Shown: piece after piece, positions 9,634 through 20,182 of the stretch
How positions within the stretch are numbered: position 1 is the stretch's first letter
How the letters are laid out: each line of letters opens with the position of its first letter
Assembly (NCBI RefSeq): GCF_000264055.1
Contig: NZ_AJXL01000013.1
Location: 1-52,296 of the forward strand
Direction: 5' to 3'
DNA length: 52,296 bases
Source of the DNA: Flavobacterium sp. ACAM 123
Lineage (GTDB): Bacteria; Bacteroidota; Bacteroidia; Flavobacteriales; Flavobacteriaceae
Made by a program: the position numbers and the translations under genes
The notes under the pieces: generated by a model
What the model saw: only the letters and a program-made list of their open reading frames with translations
The model's database searches: none
What the model was told of the DNA's origin: nothing

Positions 9634-12435
9634 TTGAAAACAATAACATATGTCCTACTCTTTCTAGTATCTTCTTTTGTTTTTGCGCAAGAGTTGCCAC
9701 CAATTGTAAAATATGCTCCGAATCATTATGGCGCAGGGAATCAAAATTGGATGATTGCTCAGGATCAGAATCATTATTTATTTTTTGCTAACAATGAGGG
9801 TCTCTTGGAATACAATGGTTCTAATTGGAAGTTATACCCATCTCCTAACGAAACAATTATTCGTTCTGTTAAAGTAATTGAGGGTAAAATTTATACGGGC
9901 AGTTACATGGAATTTGGTTATTGGACAAGAAAATCAGATGGGCAACTTAATTACACTTCCCTAAGCCAAACTATAAAAAATAAAATTCTTGATGACGAAC
10001 AGTTTTGGAACATATTAAATTTTGATCAATGGGTAGTTTTTCAATCGTTGAATAGAATCTATATATATGATACCAAAGCAGGTAGTTTTAAAATTATAGC
10101 GCCTGTGACTGGCATAAATAAATCTTTTAGAACAAACAATTCTATTTATTTTCAAACCATTGCCGGGGAGCTTTTTGAAATAGAAAGAGGTAAAGGTAGG
10201 TTAGTGTCTGACAATCCTATTTTGAAAAATAATAGGATAATCAATATTTTTTCAATCAATGAGGGGCTTTTGATTCAGACGCAATTAAATGGATTTTATA
10301 CCCTCATCGGAAGTGATTTATCTAAATTTTCAACTGAAGCAGATTCCCAACTGTTAGCAAGTAGTGTTTACAGCAGTCAATTGCTTTCGGATGGTAATTT
10401 TGCTATTGGAACGGTATCTAATGGAGTTTTCATTATCGACAGCAGCGGTAAAATGAAATATCATATTTCACAGAATCGAGGGTTGAGTAATAATACGGCG
10501 CTCTGTTTGTTTGAAGATGTAGACAAAAATCTGTGGGTTGGACTAGACAACGGGATAAACTGTATCAATCTCCGTTCTCCGATTCATAACTTTGTTGACA
10601 ATACGGGAGTGTTGGGAACGGTTTATAGTTCTAAATTGCATAAGGGCAGTTTATATATTGGAACGAATCAGGGATTGTTTTATAAAAAATATCAAAGCAA
10701 CGAGGTTTTTAAATTAATAGCTGGTACTAAGGGTCAAGTTTGGTCTTTATTTGAATATGACGGAACTTTATTTTGCGGTCATGACTCTGGAACCTTCATT
10801 ATAGGTGAAGGTACCGCAAAAAATATATTTCCTTATTCCGGAACATGGAAGTTTGAAACGATGCCCCATAAAAAAGAGGTTTTGCTTCAAGGAAATTACT
10901 ATGGTATTTCAGTATTAGTAAAATTTAATAATGAATGGGTTTTTAGAAATAAAATTTCAGGTTTTGACTATTCATCAAAATATTTTGAAATCGGAAACAA
11001 TAATGAAATATATGTCAGTCATGAATATAAAGGAGTTTTTAGATTACAATTAGACAGTAAATTGCTAAAAGTAAATTCTTTCAAGTCTTACGAATCTCCT
11101 AAAAAGGGAAAAAACGCGAGTTTGGTAAAATTTAATAATAAAATTTATTATGCCTACAAAAAAGGTGTTTTCAAGTTGAATGATAAAACGAAGCAATTTG
11201 AAAAAGACACTTTATTAAGCTCGGTTTTTGAAAAAGACGAATATACATCTGGAAAATTGATTGTAGATAATTCCACTAAAATTTGGTTGTTTTCAAAGAA
11301 TTATATTCATTACTTTTCCTTGAGCAAGTTAAGTAATGAGCTAAAACAAAATGTAATTTCGATTCCTGCGTCGTTAACTAACTCTATGTTAGGTTATGAA
11401 AATATCTCACAGTTATCAAACTCAGACTATCTTATAGGGACGACAGACGGTTATTATATTATGAATATTAATGATCTGAGTTTTAAAAGCCATACCGTTC
11501 TTATGGCTAACATCGCTACAAATAAACTGAATGAAACTTCTGTCAGCCAGTCTATCAAAGAAAACGGAAGCTTTAATTATGATGATAATAATATTAGCTT
11601 CAGTTATACCGTACCGGAGTATAATAAATATATAAATGTCGAGTACCAATATTTATTGGAGGGATTTCAAGAGGAATGGAGTGAATGGAGTGCAAAGTCT
11701 ACAGTGAGTTTTAAAAATTTGGCACCAGGGGAGTATACTTTTAAGGTAAAAGCCAAATTTGCAAATTCAACTTTGGACAATACGGCTATATATTCGTTTA
11801 TAATTCTTAAACCATGGTATAGCACTAACATTGCCGTTTTTATTTATCTTATTTTTATTCTTGTTGTAGTGTACCGTATTAATAAGTCATACAAAAATTA
11901 TTATCACAAACAGAAGGAAAAGTTGATTGAGGAAAATAATCTTTTATTAGAGATAAAGGAATTGGAGAATGAGCAACAACTTATGCGCATTAGAAATGAA
12001 CAGCTTTCTCAGGACGTAGATTCTAAAAGCAGGGAGTTAGCGGTTTCTACGATGAGCTTAAATAGTAAGAATGAATTACTGGCATATATAAAAGAAGATT
12101 TGAAAAAGAACGATGAAAATGAAAGTAGGAGTATAAAATCTGTTATATCAACTATAAATAAAAACATTTCTAAGGATGACACTTGGAATGTTTTTAAAGA
12201 AGCTTTTGACAGTGCTGACAAAGATTTCTTAAAAAAAATAAAATTAACTCATCCTTCGTTAACACCAAATGATCTTAGACTTTGCGCTTATCTCAGACTG
12301 AACCTTTCTTCTAAAGAAGTCGCCCCTTTATTGAATATTTCTGTACGTAGTGTAGAAATAAAAAGATACCGTTTGAGAAAGAAAATGGAGTTGTCTCATG
12401 AACAAGGTCTTGTGGAGTATATTCTGACTATATAG
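9634..12435 (+). CDS. propeller / Y_Y_Y / LuxR-type transcriptional regulator of the PUL
   Basis: This 933-residue membrane-spanning regulator probably senses a glycan breakdown product in the periplasm and controls the adjacent PUL. In order: signal peptide (TYVLLFLVSSFVFAQ), a long periplasmic beta-propeller sensor with two-component-regulator-type repeats (e.g. LFEDVDKNLWVGLDNGINC), a Y_Y_Y domain at about residues 669-728 (EYQYLLEGFQEEWSEWS), one membrane helix at about 731-750, a coiled coil to about 800, and a C-terminal LuxR/GerE-like helix-turn-helix (SSKEVAPLLNISVRSVEIKR). It lacks the histidine kinase and receiver of hybrid two-component PUL regulators, so signal transfer is presumably direct across the membrane. 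The start is TTG 9634, just downstream of a -7 box and directly in front of the signal peptide. Role in this PUL is from position. Confidence 0.88.
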   Translation: MKTITYVLLFLVSSFVFAQELPPIVKYAPNHYGAGNQNWMIAQDQNHYLFFANNEGLLEYNGSNWKLYPSPNETIIRSVKVIEGKIYTGSYMEFGYWTRKSDGQLNYTSLSQTIKNKILDDEQFWNILNFDQWVVFQSLNRIYIYDTKAGSFKIIAPVTGINKSFRTNNSIYFQTIAGELFEIERGKGRLVSDNPILKNNRIINIFSINEGLLIQTQLNGFYTLIGSDLSKFSTEADSQLLASSVYSSQLLSDGNFAIGTVSNGVFIIDSSGKMKYHISQNRGLSNNTALCLFEDVDKNLWVGLDNGINCINLRSPIHNFVDNTGVLGTVYSSKLHKGSLYIGTNQGLFYKKYQSNEVFKLIAGTKGQVWSLFEYDGTLFCGHDSGTFIIGEGTAKNIFPYSGTWKFETMPHKKEVLLQGNYYGISVLVKFNNEWVFRNKISGFDYSSKYFEIGNNNEIYVSHEYKGVFRLQLDSKLLKVNSFKSYESPKKGKNASLVKFNNKIYYAYKKGVFKLNDKTKQFEKDTLLSSVFEKDEYTSGKLIVDNSTKIWLFSKNYIHYFSLSKLSNELKQNVISIPASLTNSMLGYENISQLSNSDYLIGTTDGYYIMNINDLSFKSHTVLMANIATNKLNETSVSQSIKENGSFNYDDNNISFSYTVPEYNKYINVEYQYLLEGFQEEWSEWSAKSTVSFKNLAPGEYTFKVKAKFANSTLDNTAIYSFIILKPWYSTNIAVFIYLIFILVVVYRINKSYKNYYHKQKEKLIEENNLLLEIKELENEQQLMRIRNEQLSQDVDSKSRELAVSTMSLNSKNELLAYIKEDLKKNDENESRSIKSVISTINKNISKDDTWNVFKEAFDSADKDFLKKIKLTHPSLTPNDLRLCAYLRLNLSSKEVAPLLNISVRSVEIKRYRLRKKMELSHEQGLVEYILTI

Positions 12436-12877
12436 TAATTTTAGTAAACATATCTATAATGAGTTAAAACCGCAACATTCAAATTTACTGTTTGTTAACT
12501 TCTTATTGTTTGCAAATAATACACTTTTTATTCGTCCGTAAATTCGTGCTTTTTACAATTTTATGCTTTTTTACAGATTTTTGTTAACCTTTCATCAAGT
12601 TTTCTTCCTATTTTACAATTCACAAAAAACATGAATTATCAAATCGACCTACCATTCTTTTTTTGTGTATTTATACTATTAATTGATTCTCAAATCATTA
12701 TTATTAAAATTGTATCAGTGGATTTCATTTTGATCTTGTCGTCTACCTTTTGCATCGTACATCGATATAAAATATAATTTCGATATGAGTATAAAAGATT
12801 GCTTCATTTCAAGCAGCCTTTATTAAAACAACGGGATCTATTTTTTTTAAAGAATCAATAGTAAAATAAACATAAAT
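12436..12877 (+). other. 442-base intergenic region with a relic of a susC leader
   Basis: No gene is seen. At about 12590-12655 the sequence closely resembles the segment just before and across the susC start at 17070-17135; both carry TTCACAAAAAACAT followed by AATTAT. Here the ATG of susC is ATC. This suggests that a susC-like gene once began here, or that the leader was duplicated. No TAnnTTTG box was found for the downstream pseudogene. Confidence 0.45.
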
Positions 12878-14675
12878 ATGAAAAACATTATTCTAAGATT
12901 AATATTTTTTTTATTTTATGGCAACTGCGTTTTCACAGTCTAATAACGTGTCGGTAGTAAGTAATGATGAAGGCATAAAATTAGTGGTCGATGGAAAGAA
13001 TTTTATGATCAACGGTATGAACTGGGATTATTATCCCATTGGTACAAATTATTCATACAGTTTGTGGAATCAATCTGATAATGTCATTTAAGCAGCTCTT
13101 GATAAAGAAATGAGTTTATTGAAAAATATGAGCGTAAACACGATCAGGCAATATGTTGGTATCCCCTCAAAATGGATTAGTTACATCTATGAAAATTATG
13201 GTATTTATATCCTGCTTAATCCCACGTTTGGGAGGTATGGTCTTACCCTAAAAAACACTTGGGTACCTATTACCGAATATTCTGATGCAGATACGAGAAA
13301 ACTGTTGTTAGCGGCAGCCATGGCTATGGTTGAAGATTATAAAAGCACTTCAGGATTATTATTATTTATGTTAGAGAATGGGAACAATTACGGTCTTTTT
13401 TGGGATGGTGCCGCAACGGAAGATATACCTTTTGAAGATCAATAATCAACAATTAGAGCGCATAGCAGGTAGACGCTTTTTAGTGACGCTATTGTGGAGA
13501 TGAAGAAAATTGATAAAAGGCACCCCATGGCTATTTGTAATGGCGATTTACAATTTTTAGACATCATTAAAGAACAATGCTCTGATATAGGTATATGGGG
13601 GCCAAACGTTTATCGTGGAGCATCTTTTGGCGATGCATTTAAAAGGGTTAAAGACGAATTAAATAAACCTATTATGTTCATTGAGTTTGGCGCAGACGCA
13701 TTCAATGCCTTAAGTAACTCCGAGGATCAAAAATCTCAAGCCTATTATGATGTTGCTAACTGGAAAGAGATTTATGAGAGTGCAGCTGTTTTAGGAGAGG
13801 CTGGAAACTCAATTGGAGAGTTTACGTTTCAATTTAGTGATGGATGGTGGAAATATAGCCAGACAAAAAATCTAGATATTGATGACACTAATGCCTCCTG
13901 GTCAAACGGAGGTTATTCGCTAGATCAAAAAGGTACTGAAAATAATAGGAATGAGGAGTGGTTTGGTATCTGTGCCAAGGGTGCGACAAACTCTCGCGGA
14001 CTTCATGATTTGTACCCACGTGCTTCTTACTATGCATTAAAAGAAGCACATAATTTTAATGCTTATGCTCTAGGAACGACCCTAGAATCTTTTGCTAATG
14101 CTTTCTCAAATAGCAACCTAGTAGATGCCGTACTAAGAGCACGTGGAGATAAAGCAGCTTTAGGGTTTATTTTCAGTGAAAAAACTAGTCTCAGTAACGT
14201 GAAAGCTGAGTTTACTACTTACAATACAGGAGGAAGCTCAATTACAACACCAAAAACAGCGAATCCAGAGAAGGTAGTCTATCCAAATAAATTAGGCTTT
14301 GATCATATGCAGTCGTATTAGATTGGCGTAGAGAGCAGACCTGATTCTTCGATGGTCGCCAATATTAATTTTAATAACATAGAACACGCAGCCGAAAATC
14401 CCATTGATGAGGTTTTCTATGAAAATCGAGGGCGTTCTCGAACTGTAAGTAAGGTTGAAGGTGATTTAGTAGTGAATGATATCAATCGAGTACAAATATA
14501 TAATGCCAGCTATACTTGGTATGCCAAAGATTTTGATTTGAGAGGTTTCTATCGGAAGGGACATTACCATTGGGGATATGAGGGTGACTTTTTGGTTTAT
14601 ATCCATAATCAAACTATGTTTCCTCAAACTATGCTTATCGATTACGTAAGAGTTTACAAAAACAGTAGCAACTAA
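12878..14675 (+). pseudogene. ruined GH2-like TIM-barrel glycosidase, with a GH16-like tail
   Basis: One colinear protein can be read through several lesions: a signal peptide beginning MKNIILRLIFF at 12878, a frameshift in a T-run near 12910 into the frame at 12918 (MATAFSQSNNV), then in-frame stops at 13089, 13443, 13476 and 14319. The long pieces are 13110-13445, 13494-14321 and 14352-14675. Features such as VDGKNFMINGMNWDYYP, NGD...NVYRG and PIMFIEFGADAF resemble GH2-type TIM-barrel enzymes found with laminarin PULs; the last glutamate (IEFG) would be the nucleophile. The expected NE acid/base motif appears as LENGNNYG, so it may also be damaged. The final about 25 residues (FPQTMLIDYVRVYKN) look like the C-terminus of a GH16 enzyme rather than GH2, pointing to a deletion that joined two genes. 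Confidence 0.8.
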
Positions 14676-14691
14676 TCAAAATAATAAAATC

Positions 14692-16520
14692 ATGAAACTA
14701 ATAATGAATATAGTTAAGCAAATTTCAATTTTAGTCTTAACAATATCCTTTTATGGATGTACAAATGACTATACTGTTTATCCTGAGGTTGTTACGGCAT
14801 TTACCTGTACTATGAATCCTGATACTGGCACAATATCATTTATAAATATATCAGATAATTCAAGAACGTATGAATGGGACTTTGGCGATGGAGAAAATTC
14901 CACGGAAATTAATCCTGTTAAAACTTTTGCAGCAGGTACCTACACTATAATTTTAGAAGCAAAAAATGAGTCTGGAGCCTCAGATACCTATGAAAGCGAG
15001 ATTACAATAGTCGCTTGTAAGATAGTATGTACTCTAGAAACAGCTCAGTCTTTAAATGTGACAGACTTTAATGTAACGTTTCAATCAGAGCAAACTACTT
15101 CGACCATTGTTGACGATGGCGCCGTTAAAGTTCGAGCTGAAAATCCCGACATTGGCAATGTTGTAAACAAGTCTTGCCAAGTTGGAAAGATTACTGGAAG
15201 CCCAGATTTTCGGTATGCAAATAATCAATTTAATTTTTCTAATAAATTAGATTTCAACACGAAATCTGGTTTTAAAATAAAAATAAGGTCAGCCGCTATA
15301 AATACTAAAGTTACAGTGAAACTTGAACGAACTGGTTCTACAGAAAAAACAGTTGCTACGACGATTGCTAATGCTTGGGAGGAATTAACCATTGACTTTG
15401 GGGCAGTTGAGAGTAATAAATACAATAAAATTGTGCTTTTCTTTAATAGGGACTCAAACACATCAGGTGTATTTTATATTGATGATTTTAGATTGTATGG
15501 TACGGGCTCAGGCGGAGGAGGTTCAGGAAGTACTTTTGATGATGGTTTATTAACCAATGGTGATTTTGAAAACGGTAGTAATTCATGGATTATTGGAGTT
15601 GGTACTGATCCTGCTCCCGTTAGAACAAAAGGCGGCAATACTTTTTATTCAGTTAATGTTACTGCTGCTGGAAACTCATTTGATGTAAATGTTAGTCAAA
15701 AGCTACAAATAAAATAAGGCTCGACTCATACCTTAAATTTTGATGCTTGGTCTGATCGAGCAAAGACTATTATTGTAGGGATTGGTTTAAGTGGTGGAGA
15801 TTTTTCTAATACAGTAGAAACGGTAAATATTACAACTACGCGCACGACCTATACACTTACATTATTAGCCGCTGGTTTTGGGGCGACTGATGCACGTGTA
15901 TTATTTGATTCAGGTGCGGCCATTGGCGAATTGAATCTTGACAATGTATCTCTTTTCTAAAAAGGGATGGTGGAGGTGTTACAGGCGCTGGGATAGCATT
16001 ATTTAATTTTGAAAATGGAATTAATTATTTCAATCTTTTAGAAGATGCAATTGTGGCTAATATTTCTAATCCAAAAGTAGCAATAAATACTTTTTTAAGA
16101 GTGATAAAATGGGGCAAACCTTCGAGCTCAGCTTTTTGTGCAGGAATTAATTCAGGACAAATCCTTGAGGGACCGATAGATAAATTATCAAAGGGAAGAA
16201 TATTGATAATGATGGTATGGGCACCAAAAGGAAATATAAAAGTTAGGATGCGTTGAGGGCAGGAGCCAAGAATTATTCAACCTGCAGATCATGAGGTTTT
16301 TGAAATACTAACTGCATGAAATCGGCAGGTAACGTCAACAACTGATTTTAGCTTTCAAGGACAAGAAGCTTATCCTGAGACAAGTTCGTTTTAAATACCA
16401 ATTGTGATGAGGTTGGAACAGGTAAACAATAGTAGATCGATGCTTTTTTGCCCAGAATACAAATGTTGTACAAAGGGAATTTATTTTTAATCCAATTCGT
16501 TTCGGTATTAAAATCAATTG
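14692..16520 (+). pseudogene. interrupted PKD/CBM surface lipoprotein gene
   Basis: The first 341 codons (14692-15717) are open: a lipoprotein signal with cysteine in FYGCTNDYTVYPE, a PKD domain (YEWDFGDGENSTEINP), a beta-sandwich carbohydrate-binding-like module ending in VFYIDDFRLYG, a Gly/Ser linker (GSGGGGSGS), and the start of another CBM. A TAA at 15715 interrupts that CBM; the same frame continues as GSTHTLNFDAWSDR to a stop at 15958. After a frameshift a further module (open at 16053-16256) reads DAPID-like GPIDKLSKGRI...VWAPKGNIKVRMR and then decays. That module resembles the second half of the glycan-binding protein at 21676-23301. A truncated 341-aa lipoprotein could still be made. 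It probably bound glucan at the cell surface. Confidence 0.78.
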
Positions 16521-16524
16521 TTAT

Positions 16525-16559
16525 AAGGTCGGTGTATTTTACACCGATCTTATTTTTTT
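16525..16559 (+). terminator. terminator after the decayed PUL segment
   Basis: AAGGTCGGTGTA and TACACCGATCTT form a 12-bp stem with one G-U pair around a short loop, followed by a run of seven T. It closes the pseudogene stretch and insulates the susC leader. Confidence 0.8.
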
Positions 16560-17123
16560 ATAAATGCAGTTTTTTTAGTCTATTAGTATTTAACAGTTCG
16601 TTTTTTGTCTGGTATAGAAACTAAGGCTTACTACAAGACTAAATGTAAGATGTAAAAATAATTGATGTAACGTTAACTTATACTTACTTTTTATGTTGGC
16701 GGTACGCTTCTTATTTTTTACCAATTTACTATAAATTGATTTAAATAAGCTAGTTAATTTCAATTTAACCGTCCCATTACTAATTACAGGAACTCCTTTT
16801 TCTTATGAATAATAGTTACATTTTTTTAAGTAGTTCAATAGATTTTAACTTTTATATCGATTTCGCTATTCATTGAACTGTATAGTTGACAAGTAATTTT
16901 AATGTAATAACCATACATTACCACAACATTAACGTTGTCGTTAGCGTTTCATCTTAGTATACAGTGAAATATCTCACCCTTAATTCCTCAGTAAAAGCCT
17001 GTGTTTTATTTAAAATCGATAAAAAACAGTGGTTTTTTTAAAGTGTATATTTTATATAGCGGTTTTTTTTAACAAATCATTTAGTTTTCATTCTATTTTT
17101 ATACTTCACAAAAAACATAAATT
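16560..17123 (+). other. 564-base leader/promoter region of the susCD operon
   Basis: No ORF of note. AT-rich, with no clear TAnnTTTG box on the plus strand. Two copies of TAACGTT occur, one inside the palindrome TAACGTTA at 16668-16675 and one at about 16930, the latter flanked by ACAAC/GTTGT. They are candidate operator sites for the PUL regulator, but such short words may be chance. The last 50 bases match a relic near 12600-12650. Confidence 0.4.
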
Positions 17124-20100
17124 ATGAAGTCGAATTATCTATTAATTATTTTTCTATTTCTCTCCACTTTTGGTTTCGCCCAGAGTTTTGATATTGGAGG
17201 GGTCGTAAATGAAAAAGAGTCTGGTTTACCTATACCAGGTGTAAATATTCAAATTAAAAATTCCACAAAAGGAACTGCAACAGATTTTGACGGTAAGTTT
17301 TCTTTAAAAGGAATTGCGTCAGGTTCGACACTTGTATTTACATATATAGGGTACAAAAATTTCGAATACAAAGTGACGGGCAATGATTCTCGTATTACAG
17401 TTTCATTGGTTGGTGATGCAAAAAGTTTGGACGAAGTTGTTGTTATTGGTTACGGTAGTCAAAAAAGACGAGAAGTAACCGGTGCGGTATCTGTTGTGGA
17501 TAGTAAAACATTGGAAATTTTAAAGCCTGTTAAGGTAGAACAAGCCTTGCAAGGAACTGTTTCTGGTGTCAATGTGACGACAACTTCAGGAGCACCAGGT
17601 GCAGCACTTGATATTCGTATCAGGGGTATTGCAACCAACGGGCAAAACGGACCAACTACTATTATAGATGGATATGTGGGAGAACTGGGATTGTTAAATC
17701 CAAATGATATTGAAACTATTACTGTTTTAAAAGATGCACAAGCAGCAATCTACGGTACCATTGGTGCTAACGGGGTCATTTTGATAACCACTAAAACGGG
17801 TAAGAAGAATTCAAAACCCAAAATCAGTTTTAATTCTTACACTGGTTTTCAGGAAACAACAAAGACACTCGATTTGTTGAATGCTACAGAATATGCACTT
17901 TTACTAAATGAAAGCTATGCAAATGGAGGGAATCCTCTTCCTTTCACTAATGCAAGCGGACTTGGTAAAGGGACAAATTGGCAAAACGAGGTTTTTAACA
18001 AAGGTGTTCCAATTATCAATCACGATATATCAATTTCTGGAGGTTCAGATAAAGTGACGTATGCAGTAAGTGGATCTCATTTAGATCAAGAAGGTATTAT
18101 TGGCGGTAACAAGTCAGGGTTTTTAAGGAATACAGCCAGAGTGTCGTTGGGAGTTGACCTTTCCGATAAATTGAAATTAAAAACAAACGTAATTTATACC
18201 TATTTCAACAGAAAATCATTGAATGAAAACGGATTGGGTTCTGTTTTGTTTAATGCTTTAAACACTCCATCTACGCTAACTCCTTATAACGCGAATGGTG
18301 ATTTTACATTAGTACCAGGTACAACAGGATTAGGGAATGAAATAATCAATCCTTTAGCTCAACTTGCTAATACGTATAATGATTATAATTTCAAGAAATT
18401 AAACGGAAATTTTGGTTTGGATTATAAACTTTTTGATGGGTTTCTATTATCCAGTTCTATGGGTTTCAACACTTCAAATAGTAAATCGAAAATTTTTGAC
18501 AAACAAATCAATTATGGTGGAAAAGTTTTTGACGTACAACGAAGTACTGTTGCTCAAAATGCTATAAATGATAATAATTACTCTTTTGATGTTTTTGGTA
18601 CATATACTAAAACAATAGCGGAGGATCATAATTTTGTAGCTACCATTGGTAATACAATCTACAAAGAATGGGGAAATGGTTTGTTTGCTACGGGGTATGA
18701 TGTACCGAATAACTCTTGGGATTACGCGGACATCTCACTAACTACTGGGTTTTTGGAAGCTAAAACGAATAGTTCTTATAACTATGACGAAAGAAGACTT
18801 TCTTATTTTGGTAGAATGCAATATGATTACAAGGGGAAATATCTTTTGTCAGCAATGCTACGACGTGATGCTTCCACAAAATTTGGACCAGGTAATAAAG
18901 TGGGTTATTTTCCCTCTTTTACTGCTGGTTGGATAATTTCTGATGAAGGATTTTATGGCGATGGAAAACTAGTGAACTTCATGAAATTAAGAGGAAGCTA
19001 CGGAACTTTAGGAAACGATCAAATACCTAATAATGGATATGTTTCTCAACTTTCTGGTGAAGCAACTTATGTTTTTGATGGGACATTAATTAACGGTACT
19101 GCAAGTGGGCAAATTCCGAATCCAAATTTGAAATGGGAAGAAGCGCAAAAATTTGATCTTGGTTTAGACCTAAAATTATTTAATAATAAAGTATCGATTG
19201 TTACGGATTACTTTACAGATACAAGAAAGGATTTATTGATTCCAAATATACCGGTTTCAGGAATTACGGGTAATTACGCTCCTGGAGCTAGTGCACCTAC
19301 AGTGAATGCTGGAACTGTAAAAAACTCAGGGATTGAATTTTCTATAGATTATAAAAATTCGTTCTCAGATAATTTTTCTATGAGTGCAGGCTATAATGTT
19401 ACTTTTTTAGAAAATAAGGTATTGGAAGTTAATAACGGGACCGGATTTATAGAAGGGGGAGTTTTTGGTGTTGGTCAACCCGCTCCATCAAGAATGGAAG
19501 TAGGTCTTCCTATTGGTTATTTTTATGGATATAAAACGGATGGTATTTTCCAAAATCAAGCAGAAATTAATGCACATCCATCTCAGTTAGGATTAGGTGC
19601 TAATGCAGCTCCAGGAGATATGCGTTATGTGGATGTAAATGGAGACAATATTATCGATACAAAAGACAGAACTAATTTAGGAAATCCGATTCCAAAAGCG
19701 ACGATGGGATTCAATTTGCAGATGAATTATAAAAATTTAGATCTTGCAGTATTCACATTTGCTTCTGTAGGAAATGATATGGTGCGAAATTATGAAAGAA
19801 CACTTTCTGATGCTAACCGTTTGAATTATGTTTTGGATAGATGGACAGGAGAAGGATCAAGTAATATGACTCCTAGAGTTACCACAGGAGCTACGGCAAA
19901 TAATGTTTTCTCTGACTACTTTGTTGAGGATGCTTCTTATGTAAGAATTCAAAACGTTCAATTGGGATACTCACTTAATTCCAGATATACCGAAAAAGCA
20001 GGCATTACCAAGTTAAGATTGTATGCAGGAGTAAACAACTTGTACACTTTTACAAAATATAGAGGTTTTGATCCTGGAGCATCAAATGGCGCTCCTATTG

Positions 20101-20171
20101 GTGGTGGAATTGACTATGGTTTTTATCCAACTCCAAGAACCTATTTGTTAGGTCTAAATATTAATTTTTAA
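17124..20171 (+). CDS. SusC/RagA-type TonB-dependent outer-membrane transporter
   Basis: This 1015-residue protein imports glucan oligosaccharides through the outer membrane using TonB energy and a SusD lid. In order: signal peptide (YLLIIFLFLSTFGFAQ), a carboxypeptidase-regulatory-like domain at about 22-105 (GGVVNEKESGLPIPGVNIQI), the TonB-box-like SLDEVVVIGYG, the plug (VEQALQGTVSGVNV, with the RIRG motif), and a 22-strand-type barrel ending in the aromatic PRTYLLGLNINF. Length is normal for the family. It is the first intact gene of the PUL transport operon; susD follows after 11 bases. Neighbouring GH16 and GH3 enzymes point to beta-1,3-glucan as substrate. Expression is presumably controlled by the regulator at 9634. 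Confidence 0.95.
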   Translation: MKSNYLLIIFLFLSTFGFAQSFDIGGVVNEKESGLPIPGVNIQIKNSTKGTATDFDGKFSLKGIASGSTLVFTYIGYKNFEYKVTGNDSRITVSLVGDAKSLDEVVVIGYGSQKRREVTGAVSVVDSKTLEILKPVKVEQALQGTVSGVNVTTTSGAPGAALDIRIRGIATNGQNGPTTIIDGYVGELGLLNPNDIETITVLKDAQAAIYGTIGANGVILITTKTGKKNSKPKISFNSYTGFQETTKTLDLLNATEYALLLNESYANGGNPLPFTNASGLGKGTNWQNEVFNKGVPIINHDISISGGSDKVTYAVSGSHLDQEGIIGGNKSGFLRNTARVSLGVDLSDKLKLKTNVIYTYFNRKSLNENGLGSVLFNALNTPSTLTPYNANGDFTLVPGTTGLGNEIINPLAQLANTYNDYNFKKLNGNFGLDYKLFDGFLLSSSMGFNTSNSKSKIFDKQINYGGKVFDVQRSTVAQNAINDNNYSFDVFGTYTKTIAEDHNFVATIGNTIYKEWGNGLFATGYDVPNNSWDYADISLTTGFLEAKTNSSYNYDERRLSYFGRMQYDYKGKYLLSAMLRRDASTKFGPGNKVGYFPSFTAGWIISDEGFYGDGKLVNFMKLRGSYGTLGNDQIPNNGYVSQLSGEATYVFDGTLINGTASGQIPNPNLKWEEAQKFDLGLDLKLFNNKVSIVTDYFTDTRKDLLIPNIPVSGITGNYAPGASAPTVNAGTVKNSGIEFSIDYKNSFSDNFSMSAGYNVTFLENKVLEVNNGTGFIEGGVFGVGQPAPSRMEVGLPIGYFYGYKTDGIFQNQAEINAHPSQLGLGANAAPGDMRYVDVNGDNIIDTKDRTNLGNPIPKATMGFNLQMNYKNLDLAVFTFASVGNDMVRNYERTLSDANRLNYVLDRWTGEGSSNMTPRVTTGATANNVFSDYFVEDASYVRIQNVQLGYSLNSRYTEKAGITKLRLYAGVNNLYTFTKYRGFDPGASNGAPIGGGIDYGFYPTPRTYLLGLNINF

Positions 20172-20182
20172 GTAATATTAAA

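Noticed and set aside
16335..16517. Minus-strand 60-codon open frame
   Set aside because: It lies in the decayed end of the PKD/CBM gene and shows no protein-like features.
16668..16940. Two TAACGTT words as regulator sites
   Set aside because: Two 7-base AT-rich words in 567 bases are weak evidence, and no matching word was seen in front of other PUL genes; kept only as a note in the region entry.
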